Positions 44,580 to 55,651 are shown, counted from the first letter of the stretch. The stretch: DNA of 64,000 nt from Pseudomonas sp. B21-028 (GCF_024749045.1 NZ_CP087184.1:4030001-4094000), one strand, 5' to 3'. Numbers and translations: made by a program. Notes: generated by a model from the letters alone, not told the origin.

Positions 44580-45981
44580 GGCGGGCGGCCTCCATGCCGA
44601 CATTGCGGAACGCTGAGAACGGTATCGGATCGATCGGGAAGCGTGGCCGTAGCCAGCCGACGTCGGCACGCCCGGTGGCCTCGCGCAGGCGGTCGCTGCA
44701 GTACCCTACGCACATCCGCCCCTGGCAATCGCCCATGCTCACCCGGGTGCGCATCTTCAGGCTGGCCATGTCTTGCACGCCCTGCTCAAGGGCCCGGTCG
44801 ATGTCGGCGCGGGTGGCGTGTTCACAACGGCAGATCACCGTATCGGCCGCCGGCAGCGCGGTTTGCCCCGCACCGCGTCGGGTGTAGCGGTCCACGGCGG
44901 CACGGAAGCGGATGATCCGGTCCAACTTCGCCTGATACTGCGCCCGGCGTTCGAGGACGGTATGGGAATCCAGCACATTGCATTGCATCAGCACCGACAG
45001 CGCGGCAATACGCCCGCTCAACATGGCTGCTTCACCGCCGCGAATCCCGCCCATGTCACCGGCCAGGTGGATGTGCGCCTCGCTGCTTTGCTGCCAGGCA
45101 TCGGACACCGCCCGCAGGTAGCCATCGTCGCTGAAACCATGCTCCAGGCCCATCTGCTGGCTCAACTGGGTGCGCGGTATGAAACCGTAGCCGACGGCCA
45201 ACGTCTGGGCCGGTACTTGCTCGGCGCGTTCGAGCTCGGGCTCCCAGTCGCTGGAATACGGCGCGACGGTGACCATGTTCAATTCGCCCTCGCCATGGGC
45301 CTGCACCACGCCCCAGCCATAGCGCATGGGTATGCGATGGCGCTTGAGGTAGGCCAGCATGCTCAGGCCATCGAGGAAAAGCTGCGGCTTGTTCAGCAGC
45401 GCCAGGCTTTCCCTGGCGATCCTGCCGAATGCGCAGGCTTCATAGACCCCGGCCACGGCCACGCCCGCGGCATGCAGCTGGCACGCCACCAGCGGCAACA
45501 ACGGACCGGTACCCGCGATCACCACCGGGCTCGGCGGCTTGACCACCCCACTTTTGATCTGCAGTTGCAGGCCACCGAGCAGCATCACCCCGGGCAGGGT
45601 CCAGCCGGGGAACGGCACGCTGCGCTCATGACAACCGGCCGCCAGGACCAGGTGAGAATAGGCAACCTCGCACACGCGCTCCTCGGCATCGAGCAGCATC
45701 AGCGTCCGCAACCCTTCGGCCCCGATGACGCGGTGATTGAGCCGGACGTCAATCAACCCGGCGTGCCGGTCGAACTCGCCGTGGAGCTTTTCCAGGGCTT
45801 CGCTGTAGCGCGGTCCCAGGTAGTCGAGGCTGACGCCGTCCCGCAACGGCCCGCGATACACCACGCCACCCAGGCGCGGAGCCTCTTCAAGCAAGGTGCA
45901 GCGCACCCCGTGCGCCGCCAGCTCGATGGCGGCTGCCATACCTGCCGGTCCACCGCCGACAATCACCGGATCGAGGCTCAT
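44572..45981 (-). CDS. hcnB: Hydrogen cyanide synthase subunit HcnB
   Basis: This is a 469-residue pyridine-nucleotide-disulfide-oxidoreductase-like subunit. It shows PVIVGGGPAGMAAAIELA, a second dinucleotide motif VVIAGTGPLLPLVACQL, LAGDMGGIRGGEAA and a C-terminal BFD-type [2Fe-2S] region (VICRCE, DCQGRMCVGYC). Its ATG overlaps the hcnA stop as ATGA, with GGAGG upstream. Confidence 0.93.
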   Translation of the reverse strand: MSLDPVIVGGGPAGMAAAIELAAHGVRCTLLEEAPRLGGVVYRGPLRDGVSLDYLGPRYSEALEKLHGEFDRHAGLIDVRLNHRVIGAEGLRTLMLLDAEERVCEVAYSHLVLAAGCHERSVPFPGWTLPGVMLLGGLQLQIKSGVVKPPSPVVIAGTGPLLPLVACQLHAAGVAVAGVYEACAFGRIARESLALLNKPQLFLDGLSMLAYLKRHRIPMRYGWGVVQAHGEGELNMVTVAPYSSDWEPELERAEQVPAQTLAVGYGFIPRTQLSQQMGLEHGFSDDGYLRAVSDAWQQSSEAHIHLAGDMGGIRGGEAAMLSGRIAALSVLMQCNVLDSHTVLERRAQYQAKLDRIIRFRAAVDRYTRRGAGQTALPAADTVICRCEHATRADIDRALEQGVQDMASLKMRTRVSMGDCQGRMCVGYCSDRLREATGRADVGWLRPRFPIDPIPFSAFRNVGMEAARHD

Positions 45982-46301
45982 GGTGCCTCCGTTTCGGCGA
46001 TGCGGTTGGTCCGGGTTTCGATCTGCATGCCGGGGCGTACCTGGGTCTGGCAGGCGCGGCGCTTGTGGCGGCCGTCGATCCTGACCAGGCAGCATTGGCA
46101 GACGCCCATGCCGCAGTAGGCGCCGCTGATCTGGCCATGATCGTTGCGGGCTACCTGGCGCTGGCCCTGGGACTGGATAACGGTGAGGACGGTTTCGCCC
46201 CGGGCGGCATTGACGATCCGCCCATCCAGGTGCACCGTCATGTCGGGCCGGGTCAAGGGTTGGATATCGAATTTTTGGCGTAGAAGGTCTTGAGGCTGCA
46301 T
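45978..46301 (-). CDS. hcnA: Hydrogen cyanide synthase subunit HcnA
   Basis: This is a 107-residue [2Fe-2S] ferredoxin-like subunit with the ligand pattern YCGMGVCQCCLVRIDGRHK...AC. It is the first gene of hcnABC. The ATG at 46301 follows AAGGAAGAG; an upstream in-frame start is rejected because family members begin close to this Met. The upstream leader contains two GGA motifs (in CAAGGAAG at the ribosome-binding site and CAAGGAGC further up), which would suit control by RsmA/RsmE, as known for hcnA in related strains. Confidence 0.92.
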   Translation of the reverse strand: MQPQDLLRQKFDIQPLTRPDMTVHLDGRIVNAARGETVLTVIQSQGQRQVARNDHGQISGAYCGMGVCQCCLVRIDGRHKRRACQTQVRPGMQIETRTNRIAETEAP

Positions 46302-46450
46302 GATGCTGCTCTTCCTTGATGCGTTATTGAGTGCTTTATCGAAGACCGGTGAGGTCTCGGCTCCTTGCGGCAGACCATCACCGGTTGGCGTCAGTACCCG
46401 CCAGCGACAGCGCGCCAAGGCAGGCAACGGACGCAACATAATGGTGCGCA

Positions 46451-46499
46451 CTCAATTCATGTTAGGGATTATTTGTGACCAGGTGTTGATCCAGGCCAG
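46451..46499 (-). promoter_or_regulatory. Anaerobic (ANR/FNR-type) promoter of hcnABC
   Basis: On the minus strand CTGGC-CTGG-ATCAA (46486-46499) resembles the ANR box TTGGC-N4-ATCAA known upstream of hcnA. A TAACAT -10-like box lies at 46459-46464, so a start near 46451-46452 would be about 41 bp from the box centre, the class II distance. This leaves a leader of about 150 nt before hcnA. Confidence 0.6.
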
Positions 46500-46601
46500 T
46501 GAAACCGTTTGCCCGTCCATGAACTTTTTTTCAGAAAGCCGACAGGTTTTCTTTGGCAGAATGCTGCGCAATGGCATCAACTTCTCAACCCGGTACCGCC
46601 C

Positions 46602-47285
46602 ATGAACCGCATCCTGACCATCGAAGACGACGCCGTGACCGCCCGTGAAATCGTCGCCGAGCTGACCCGTAACGGCCTCAACGTCGATTGGGTCGATAAC
46701 GGTCGCGAAGGCCTGGAGCGAGCGGTGAGCGGCGACTACGACCTGATTACCCTCGACCGCATGCTGCCTGAGCTCGACGGCCTCGTGATTGTCACCACAC
46801 TGCGCACCATGGGCGTGGCGACGCCGATCCTGATGATCAGCGCCCTTTCCGATGTGGATGAGCGCGTACGTGGCCTGCGGGCCGGCGGCGACGACTACCT
46901 GACCAAACCGTTCGCCACCGATGAAATGGCCGCCCGTGTCGAGGTGCTGCTGCGGCGTAATAATGGTGCCCGGGAACCGGAAACCATCCTGCGCGTGGCC
47001 GATCTGGAACTGAATCTGATCAGCCGCGAAGCGAGCCGCAACGGGCAGTTGCTCAGCCTGCTGCCCACCGAATACAAACTGCTGGAGTTCCTGATGCGCA
47101 ATAGCGGGCAGATTCTTTCGCGCATGATGATCTTCGAGGAGGTCTGGGGCTATCACTTCGACCCCGGCACCAACCTGATCGACGTCCATATCGGTCGCCT
47201 GCGCAAGAAAATCGATCCGCCGGGCCTGGAACCGCTGATTCGCACAGTGCGGGGCTCGGGCTATGTCATTGCTGAACCCCGCTAA
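46602..47285 (+). CDS. OmpR-family response regulator
   Basis: The 227-residue protein has a receiver domain (acidic pair D9-D10, phospho-acceptor D52, conserved Lys near 102 in YLTKPF) and a winged-helix output domain (about 130-225, LLPTEYKLLEFLMRNSGQILSR...IDVHIGRLRKKID). It overlaps the downstream kinase gene by 23 bases. The target genes are unknown; hcnABC is divergent and only 300 bp away. The start at MNRILTIEDD is preferred because the upstream extension has no domain. Confidence 0.92.
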   Translation: MNRILTIEDDAVTAREIVAELTRNGLNVDWVDNGREGLERAVSGDYDLITLDRMLPELDGLVIVTTLRTMGVATPILMISALSDVDERVRGLRAGGDDYLTKPFATDEMAARVEVLLRRNNGAREPETILRVADLELNLISREASRNGQLLSLLPTEYKLLEFLMRNSGQILSRMMIFEEVWGYHFDPGTNLIDVHIGRLRKKIDPPGLEPLIRTVRGSGYVIAEPR

Positions 47286-48648
47286 GGGCTGGCGCTCTTC
47301 CAGCAGCCGCCTGCTGGCGCTGTACAGTGCGCTGTTCGTGCTCTGGAGCGCGATCCTGATGGGGGTCATGTACTACGAGGTATTCGGCTACCTCGACAGC
47401 CTGGCCAAGCATTCCCTGATGCAGCGCCAGCACCTGTTCGCCCGCATCCACGGCGATCAACTGGAAGATGCGCTCATGGCCAGCCTGACCCTGGACGACC
47501 GCGGCGTCGACGCTTATGGCCTGTTCAGCCCCCGGTTGCGCCACCTGAGCGGGCCGATCCTGCGGATTCCCAACGATCTGCCACTCGATGGCAAAATCCA
47601 CATACTGAGCCATTGTGTCGACTACGACGACCCGGGCGTGCCCTCGGACAGTTGCGACGCCGTGGCAACCCGGACCCAGGACGGGCGCTGGCTGGTGCTG
47701 GCGCGAGACAACGGCTCGCTCTTCGCGGTGACCCGCATCATCCTCCACGCGCTGTTATGGGGTGTGTCGCTGACCATTCTGCCGGGCATTGCCGGCTGGC
47801 ATCTCTTGCGCCGCCGACCGCTGCAGCGCATCCGTAAACTGCAGGCCAATGCCGAGGCCATCGTGGCCGGCGACCTGACCCATCGCCTGCCGCTGTCGAG
47901 CCGGCGGGATGAACTGGATATGCTGGCGGCAATCGTCAATGCCATGCTCGATCGCATTGAACGCCTGATGAACGAGGTCAAGGGCGTGTGCGACAACATT
48001 GCCCACGACCTGCGCACGCCGCTGACCCGTCTGCGCGCCCAACTCTATCGCATCCAGCAACAAGCCGCGGACGGGTCCCCCGAGGCCTTGCAAATGGATC
48101 AGGTGATTGCCGAGACCGATACGCTGATGGCACGGTTCCGAGGCTTGTTGCGGATCTCAGAGCTGGAAGACCAGCAGCGTCGCTCGGGTTTCGTGCGCGT
48201 CGACCCGCTGCAGTTGCTACAGGAACTGCATGACTTCTATCTGCCCCTGGCCGAAGAAGGCGAGCTGTTCTTCAGCCTCGAAGTGCCCGAGACCCTGCCC
48301 TTGCTCAACGGCGACCGGGCCCTGCTGTTCGAAGCCGTGTCGAACCTGTTGAGCAACTCCATCAAGTTCACCCCGGCGGGAGGCAAAGTGATCCTGCGCG
48401 GTATCGATCAGGGCGACAGCACCCGCATCGAAGTACTCGACTCCGGCCCTGGCATTCCGGAACCGGAGCGCAAGGCCGTGTTTCGCCGCTTCTATCGTGC
48501 CGAGGGCAGCAGCCACCATGGCGGGTTTGGCCTGGGTCTGTCGATCGTCGCGGCGATTGTCAATTTGCACGGCTTTACGCTGGAGGTGGGCAACAGCGAA
48601 TACGGCGGCGCACGGTTGGCGCTCGATTGCCAGGCGACGCTGTTGTAG
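47263..48648 (+). CDS. Membrane sensor histidine kinase
   Basis: The 461 residues have two transmembrane segments (about 17-38 and 158-178) around a periplasmic domain of about 120 residues, a HAMP domain (about 180-235), a DHp box with H248 (NIAHDLRTPLTRLRAQ), and an ATPase domain with LLSNSIKFTP, DSGPGIPEPE and GFGLGLSIVAAI. It pairs with the response regulator encoded just upstream. The sensed signal is unknown. Confidence 0.92.
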   Translation: MSLLNPAKGWRSSSSRLLALYSALFVLWSAILMGVMYYEVFGYLDSLAKHSLMQRQHLFARIHGDQLEDALMASLTLDDRGVDAYGLFSPRLRHLSGPILRIPNDLPLDGKIHILSHCVDYDDPGVPSDSCDAVATRTQDGRWLVLARDNGSLFAVTRIILHALLWGVSLTILPGIAGWHLLRRRPLQRIRKLQANAEAIVAGDLTHRLPLSSRRDELDMLAAIVNAMLDRIERLMNEVKGVCDNIAHDLRTPLTRLRAQLYRIQQQAADGSPEALQMDQVIAETDTLMARFRGLLRISELEDQQRRSGFVRVDPLQLLQELHDFYLPLAEEGELFFSLEVPETLPLLNGDRALLFEAVSNLLSNSIKFTPAGGKVILRGIDQGDSTRIEVLDSGPGIPEPERKAVFRRFYRAEGSSHHGGFGLGLSIVAAIVNLHGFTLEVGNSEYGGARLALDCQATLL

Positions 48649-48662
48649 CGATCGAACCCAGT

Positions 48663-48702
48663 CCATCTGTGGCGAGGGGATTCATCCCCTCGCCACAGAT
48701 GG
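48663..48702. repeat. 40-bp near-perfect palindrome
   Basis: The arms CCATCTGTGGCGAGGGGAT and its reverse complement meet around a 2-bp centre. It belongs to the GGCGAGGGGAT repeat family but with all spacer removed. It lies between two convergent genes and could act as a two-way terminator. Confidence 0.75.
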
Positions 48703-48718
48703 ACCAGCCAAAACTGGA

Positions 48719-48970
48719 TCAGCCAATGGGGTCGTTGCGATGCCCAGGGGTGTTGCGCAGCTCATATCGCAATTCGTCAATCAGCTTCGCCAGGCTTTCT
48801 TCCGAGCGAACACTGTCGAGGTTCAAGCCACTCACCACCAGGTCCACCTCCCCGCTTTCACGGCGATAAAGACGGACGGTCAGGGTACCGTCGCCATTGA
48901 GGCTGCATTCGCAGGACAGCGGCGAGAAACTTTCTTCGAGTCGGGTGCGCAGGGGGGCCAATTGGGTCAT
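48719..48970 (-). CDS. DUF1652 protein
   Basis: This 83-residue protein has the DUF1652 pattern: LEESFSPLSCECSLNGDGTLTVRLY, followed by GEVDLVVSGLNL and LIDELRYELR. It is a Pseudomonas-restricted family of unknown function. GAGGGGG precedes the ATG at 48970. Confidence 0.85.
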   Translation of the reverse strand: MTQLAPLRTRLEESFSPLSCECSLNGDGTLTVRLYRRESGEVDLVVSGLNLDSVRSEESLAKLIDELRYELRNTPGHRNDPIG

Positions 48971-49212
48971 GGTCTGCCCCCTCAAAACAAAACACGCAAA
49001 GGAGCGGCAAACAACGCCGGGCCCCGGGTTTCAGCAGACATCCTGTCGACGGCACGTTGGCTTCGATCACTACACATTACGGCGTATTCCTTGACTGTTC
49101 CGTGGGGACGCGGCATAGCTCTGATACTGCCGCACCCTCACATCCTAAGCAGCCGCCTGCCAGGCAGAAACCTGAATTTGCACTAACCCATCCGGTGCAT
49201 TTGCACTGGCTA

Positions 49213-50697
49213 TCATGGTGCCTTCACGTTCCATTCATTCCCGAACAGCCCCCGCTCACGGGCCCAGACAATGGCCTCGCTGCGGCTGTGAACATCCAGT
49301 TTCGAGTACAGGGTGGCGACGTGATTTCGCACGGTATTGGGCGCCAGTTTCAAGCGTGCGGCGATCTCCTTGTCTGCCAGGCCCTGACAAATGAGCCCCA
49401 GCACATCACGCTCACGGGCAGTCAGTTCGGTGTAGGAGGTGCTGGGCAGTTGCGTGTTGATGCTCTTCACGTTGGCCAGCTTCTCTATCAGCGTACGACT
49501 GAACCAGGACGCGTCCTTCATCACCTCCTCGATCGCCGCCACCAGTTCCAGTTGCGAGCGCTTGCGTTCGGTGATGTTCACCAGAACCAACAGGTAACAC
49601 GGCTGGTCCTGGATGATCACGGTGTCGGCCGCCACTTCGCAGTCGATCATCTCACCGCCCTTCTTGCGGACCTTGACATCGACATTGGACACCGTCGCGG
49701 TCTTCTCCAGACGGGCAAACAGCGTGGCACTGGCGTCCTTGTCGAGAAAGCCGATTTCCGCCACGGTCTTACCAAAGAGTTCTTCACTGGCATACCCGGT
49801 GGTGTCGAGAAAGGCGTCGTTGATTTCCAGCAATAGCTGTTCGGCGCTGCACACCAAGGTAGGCACGGGGGACAGGCGAAACGACTTGGCGAAACGCTCC
49901 TCGCTCTGGCGCAGGGCCGTTTCGGCCTTGCGTCGCGGCTCCATGTCCATGAAGGAAAACAGCATGCAATCCTCGTCGTGCAGGTCCAGTGGCTGGCCAG
50001 CGACGATCACTTGCTTGCTCGTGCCTTCCGGCAACTTCAGCTCGGCCTGCATCTGCGGAATGGTCGCGCCCTGCCCCAGGCGCTCGATGGCCAGCTCACG
50101 GCGCTCGGCGGCCTCGAGCACGTCCAACTCGTAGACCGAACGGCCAATGACTTGCTCGCGGCTGTAGCCGGTCATCTCCAGGAAGCCCTGGTTGACCTTG
50201 ATGTAACGCAGGTCGCTGAGGCGGCAGATCACCGCCGGTGCCGGGTTGGCACCGAAGGTTTTCTCGAAACGCTGTTCGGCGCTGGCCCACTCCGTGGCGT
50301 CGCTGAGGATCAGCACCAGTAACGTCGGGGCGTCGTTGCGATCGGTCAGTACCATGCTGCGGATGCGGTGGACCCAGGTACGGTCCGGATCGGCCACCGG
50401 CGTGACCTCTACCAGCACATCGCTGAACTCATCGCCACGGGCCACTCGGGCGATGGGGTAGTTGTCCGCCGTCAACGGATGGTTGTTGCGATAACGCAAG
50501 TTGAAACGCCGTGCGTACTCCCGGGCATTGGCGCCCAGTTCCGCGAGGTCCTTGACCCCGTGCATGTTCAACACGGCCTCGTTGGCCCAGGCGATGGTCT
50601 GGTCGACTTCGATCAACATCACCCCGTCCGACAGTCCGGCGATGATTTGCAGCAATTGACGACGATTTGTCTCCGTGGTCGGGACGTCCTGGCTCAT
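49213..50697 (-). CDS. Triple-PAS regulator with C-terminal LuxR helix-turn-helix
   Basis: The 494 residues show three PAS domains (about 10-135, 145-255 and 270-385; each with an N-x-x-x-L-x-x-x-G-Y-type core such as NQGFLEMTGYSREQVIGRSV and NDAFLDTTGYASEELFGKTV), a coiled linker, and a LuxR-type DNA-binding domain (LTARERDVLGLICQGLADKEIAARLKLAPNTVRNHVATLYSKLDVHSRSEAIV-type, about 425-480). It has no transmembrane segment, so it senses a cytoplasmic signal. It is located beside the pyrimidine catabolic genes and may control them. Confidence 0.9.
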   Translation of the reverse strand: MSQDVPTTETNRRQLLQIIAGLSDGVMLIEVDQTIAWANEAVLNMHGVKDLAELGANAREYARRFNLRYRNNHPLTADNYPIARVARGDEFSDVLVEVTPVADPDRTWVHRIRSMVLTDRNDAPTLLVLILSDATEWASAEQRFEKTFGANPAPAVICRLSDLRYIKVNQGFLEMTGYSREQVIGRSVYELDVLEAAERRELAIERLGQGATIPQMQAELKLPEGTSKQVIVAGQPLDLHDEDCMLFSFMDMEPRRKAETALRQSEERFAKSFRLSPVPTLVCSAEQLLLEINDAFLDTTGYASEELFGKTVAEIGFLDKDASATLFARLEKTATVSNVDVKVRKKGGEMIDCEVAADTVIIQDQPCYLLVLVNITERKRSQLELVAAIEEVMKDASWFSRTLIEKLANVKSINTQLPSTSYTELTARERDVLGLICQGLADKEIAARLKLAPNTVRNHVATLYSKLDVHSRSEAIVWARERGLFGNEWNVKAP

Positions 50698-50793
50698 TGG
50701 GTCTCCATAGGTCAGAAGCGCATGGAGGTTACGACCGTCCGTGGTCGCCGTGCGTTCCCTTGTGGGCGGTGGCGAAGCCGCCGTTCCACTCGT

Positions 50794-52077
50794 TCAAGCC
50801 GCCATGCGCCCCTCGGCGATGGCCTGGGAAGCGGCCAGCATTGCCCGCAGCAACACCGCACAGCCGGCGGCAAGGTCATCGGGGGCGGCGTTCTCGATTT
50901 CGTTGTGGCTGATCCCGCCTTCACAGGGTACGAAGATCATCCCGGCCGGGCCCAGCTCGGCCAGGAAAATCGCGTCATGGCCGGCGCCGCTGACGATGTC
51001 CATATGGGACAGGCCCAGCCCCTGGGCGGCACCGCGGACGGCGTCGACACAACCCGGGTCGAAATACAGCGGCGGGAAGTCCGCGGTGGGGGTCAACTCA
51101 TAGGTCAGGCCATGTTGCCGGCAGGTGTCTTCGATGACCTGCTTGACCTCGGCGATCATCGAATCCAGCCGCGCCGGTTCCAGATGACGGAAATCCAGGG
51201 TCATGCGCACTTCGCCCGGAATGACGTTGCGCGAGCCCGGGTAGGCTTGCAGGCAACCGACAGTGCCGCAGGCATGGGGTTGATGGCCGAGGGCGGCACG
51301 GTTGACGGCACCGACGATGATCGAGGCGCCGACCAAAGCGTCCTTGCGCAGGTGCATGGGGGTCGGGCCGGCATGGGCCTCGACACCCCGCAGCGAGAGG
51401 TCGAACCACTTCTGTCCCAGTGCGCCCATGACGACACCGATGGTCTTGCGTTCGTCTTCCAGGATCGGGCCCTGTTCGATGTGCGCCTCGAAATACGCCC
51501 CCACCGGATGACCGGTGACCTGACGCGGACCGGCATAGCCGATGGCATTCAGCGCTTGCCCCACGGTAATGCCTTCGGCGTCGACCTTGGCGAGGGTTTC
51601 TTCGAGGGTGAATTTCTCCGCGAACACCCCGGACCCCATCATGCACGGCGCGAAGCGCGAGCCCTCCTCGTTGGTCCACACCACCACTTCCAGCGGCGCC
51701 TCGGTTTCGATGTTCAGGTCATTGAGGGTGCGCAGCACTTCCAGCCCGGACAACACCCCAAAGCAGCCATCAAATTTGCCACCGGTGGGCTGGGTGTCGA
51801 TGTGGCTGCCGGTCATTACCGGCGGCAGGATCGGATTGCGTCCCGGACGGCGGGCGAAAATATTGCCCACCCCATCGATGCTGACGGTGCAGCCGGCCGC
51901 CTCGGCCCACTGCACGAACAGGTCCCGGGCCTGGCGATCGAGGTCGGTCAAGGCCAGCCGGCATACACCGCCCTTGACCGTGGCGCCCAATTGGGCCAGG
52001 TCCATGAGCGACTGCCAGAGGCGGTCGCGGTTGATGTGTTGATGGGTGGATTGCAGGACGTCGACGGCGGCGTTCAT
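50794..52077 (-). CDS. Beta-ureidopropionase / N-carbamoyl-amino-acid hydrolase
   Basis: This is a 427-residue M20-type Zn hydrolase that releases ammonia and CO2 from N-carbamoyl-beta-alanine, the last step of reductive uracil degradation. Metal and active-site motifs are GSHIDTQPTGGKFDG (about 85-99), WTNEEGSRFAPCMMGS (about 123-138), HIEQGP (about 191-196) and SGAGHDAIFLAELGP (about 360-375). AAGGAG precedes the ATG at 52077. It is probably transcribed with the NCS1 transporter gene, across a REP pair. Confidence 0.88.
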   Translation of the reverse strand: MNAAVDVLQSTHQHINRDRLWQSLMDLAQLGATVKGGVCRLALTDLDRQARDLFVQWAEAAGCTVSIDGVGNIFARRPGRNPILPPVMTGSHIDTQPTGGKFDGCFGVLSGLEVLRTLNDLNIETEAPLEVVVWTNEEGSRFAPCMMGSGVFAEKFTLEETLAKVDAEGITVGQALNAIGYAGPRQVTGHPVGAYFEAHIEQGPILEDERKTIGVVMGALGQKWFDLSLRGVEAHAGPTPMHLRKDALVGASIIVGAVNRAALGHQPHACGTVGCLQAYPGSRNVIPGEVRMTLDFRHLEPARLDSMIAEVKQVIEDTCRQHGLTYELTPTADFPPLYFDPGCVDAVRGAAQGLGLSHMDIVSGAGHDAIFLAELGPAGMIFVPCEGGISHNEIENAAPDDLAAGCAVLLRAMLAASQAIAEGRMAA

Positions 52078-52120
52078 GGGGATCTCCTTTTTCCAGGCAT
52101 TTTTCGGTGTATTCGAAGCC

Positions 52121-52190
52121 GCCATCGCGAGCAGGCTCGCTCCCACATTTGAAATGCATTTCCCTGTGGGAGCGAGCCTGCTCGCGATGA
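52121..52190. repeat. REP pair, tail-to-tail orientation
   Basis: Here the cores are arranged GCGAGCAGGCTCGCTCCC then GGGAGCGAGCCTGCTCGC, with only about 20 bp between, the reverse of the doublets at 4671 and 7720. The same compact order occurs at 55514 and 58317, which suggests a distinct doublet class. Confidence 0.85.
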
Positions 52191-52199
52191 GGCCCTTTT

Positions 52200-53678
52200 C
52201 TACACAGCAGATTTGGCAACGGATGGGCTCGCACGCAAACCGCACAACCCGTAATAGATCACCCCACCCAACGCCGAGCCGGTGAACCAGCCATAGCTGT
52301 AGAACCAGCTGAACGCATCACTGCTCAACGACAGCAGGGTCAATACCACCGGCACACCGAAGGCGATGAAACCGTTCCAGTTCCATGCCGGGTAAACGTC
52401 GTCGCGGTACAACCCCGCCAGGTCCAGCTGTTGTTTCTTGATCAGGAAGTAATCCACCACCATGATCCCGGCAATCGGCCCCAGCAGGCTTGAATAGCCC
52501 AGCAGCCAATTGGAATACACCGACTCAAGGCTGACGTCGGAGACAATCCAGCCGAGTTTTTTCAGCAGTTCGTGGGCCATCAGCGCGAGCCCCACAAGCC
52601 CGGTCAGCATCACCGCCTTGGAACGGCCGATCAGCTTGGGCGCCAGGTTCTGGAAGTCATTGGTGGGTGAAACGATGTTGGCGGCGGTGTTGGTCGAGAG
52701 CGTGGCGACGATGATCAGCACCATGGCCAGCGCGACCCACAACGGGCTCTGGATATGCCCGATCAAGGTCACCGGGTCGGAAACGGTCACGCCCACCAGT
52801 TTTTCCGAGGCGGCGGTCATGACCACGCCAAGGGAGGCGAACAGGAACATGGTCAGGGGCAAGCCGATGATCTGCCCCACGATCTGGTCCTTCTGGCTCT
52901 TGGCATACCGGCTGAAGTCCGGAATGTTCAACGACAGGGTCGCCCAGAAACCGACCATGGCCGTCAGCCCGGCCAGGAAATAGCCGGTCACGCTGGCCCC
53001 CTCGGGTCGTTTGGCTGGTACCGCCATCAGTTCGGTCAGGGACACATTGGGCATGGCCCACACCAGCAAGCCCGCCCCCACCAGCACCAGCAGCGGCGCG
53101 GACAGGGTTTCCAGCCACTTGATCGATTCGGCGCCCCGCAGCACCACCCACAGGTTCATCACCCAGAACATCATGAAGCCAAGCACCTCGCCCGTGCCGC
53201 CCAGGCTCTTCCAGCCTTCGAACACCGAACCGAGAAACAAGTGGATCGCCAGCCCGCCGAACATGGTCTGGATCCCGAACCAGCCGCACGCCACCAGGGC
53301 GCGGATCAGGCAAGGAACGTTGGAGCCGAGGACCCCGAAGGACGAGCGCAACAGCACCGGAAACGGAATGCCGTATTTGGTTCCGGCAAAGGCGTTCAGG
53401 GTCAGGGGAATCAGTACGATGATGTTGGCAAACAGAATCGCCAGCAGCGCCTCGCCCACCGTCAGGCCGAAATAGGCGGTGAGTACACCGCCGAGGGTAT
53501 AGGTCGGCACGCAGATCGCCATGCCGACCCACAGCGCGGTGATGTGCCATTTGTTCCAGGTTCGCTCGTGCACCTTGGTCGGTGCGATGTCGTGGTTGTA
53601 ACGGGGGCTCTCGAGTACGTCGCTGCCGGCTTCAAGCTCGAACAACCCATCGCGCTCGGTCACAGTTGATCTGGTCAT
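52200..53678 (-). CDS. NCS1-family nucleobase/hydantoin:cation symporter
   Basis: The 492 residues have about 12 transmembrane helices and the NCS1 motifs PTYTLGGVLTAYFGLTVGEALLAI, GTKYGIPFPVLLRSSFGVLGSNVP and NTAANIVSPTNDFQNLAPK. It probably imports uracil, dihydropyrimidine or hydantoin for the neighbouring enzymes. The start at 53678 (TGGAG 6 nt upstream) is preferred over earlier in-frame Met codons at 53711 and above. It is divergent from the dihydropyrimidinase gene. Confidence 0.88.
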   Translation of the reverse strand: MTRSTVTERDGLFELEAGSDVLESPRYNHDIAPTKVHERTWNKWHITALWVGMAICVPTYTLGGVLTAYFGLTVGEALLAILFANIIVLIPLTLNAFAGTKYGIPFPVLLRSSFGVLGSNVPCLIRALVACGWFGIQTMFGGLAIHLFLGSVFEGWKSLGGTGEVLGFMMFWVMNLWVVLRGAESIKWLETLSAPLLVLVGAGLLVWAMPNVSLTELMAVPAKRPEGASVTGYFLAGLTAMVGFWATLSLNIPDFSRYAKSQKDQIVGQIIGLPLTMFLFASLGVVMTAASEKLVGVTVSDPVTLIGHIQSPLWVALAMVLIIVATLSTNTAANIVSPTNDFQNLAPKLIGRSKAVMLTGLVGLALMAHELLKKLGWIVSDVSLESVYSNWLLGYSSLLGPIAGIMVVDYFLIKKQQLDLAGLYRDDVYPAWNWNGFIAFGVPVVLTLLSLSSDAFSWFYSYGWFTGSALGGVIYYGLCGLRASPSVAKSAV

Positions 53679-55499
<1,821 letters not shown>

Positions 55500-55513
55500 C
55501 AGCGGCCTTCGGC

Positions 55514-55581
55514 CGATCGCGAGCAGGCTCACTCCCACAGAGGACCGCATTTCCAATGTAAGAGCGAGCCTGCTCGCGATG
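55514..55581. repeat. REP pair, tail-to-tail orientation
   Basis: This is a compact doublet with point changes in both halves (GCTCACTCCC and TAAGAGCGAGCC), between hydA and preT. Confidence 0.8.
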
Positions 55582-55651
55582 GGGCCAGCGCAGCTCCCAG
55601 AAAAACACTGCCCATCAGAGGCAGCACCTCAAACACCGTGAGGCCCATTCC

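Noticed and set aside
44572..46301. Opine or D-amino-acid dehydrogenase operon
   Set aside because: These share the three-subunit layout, but all three proteins match HcnA, HcnB and HcnC features along their length, and the ANR-type box supports hcnABC.
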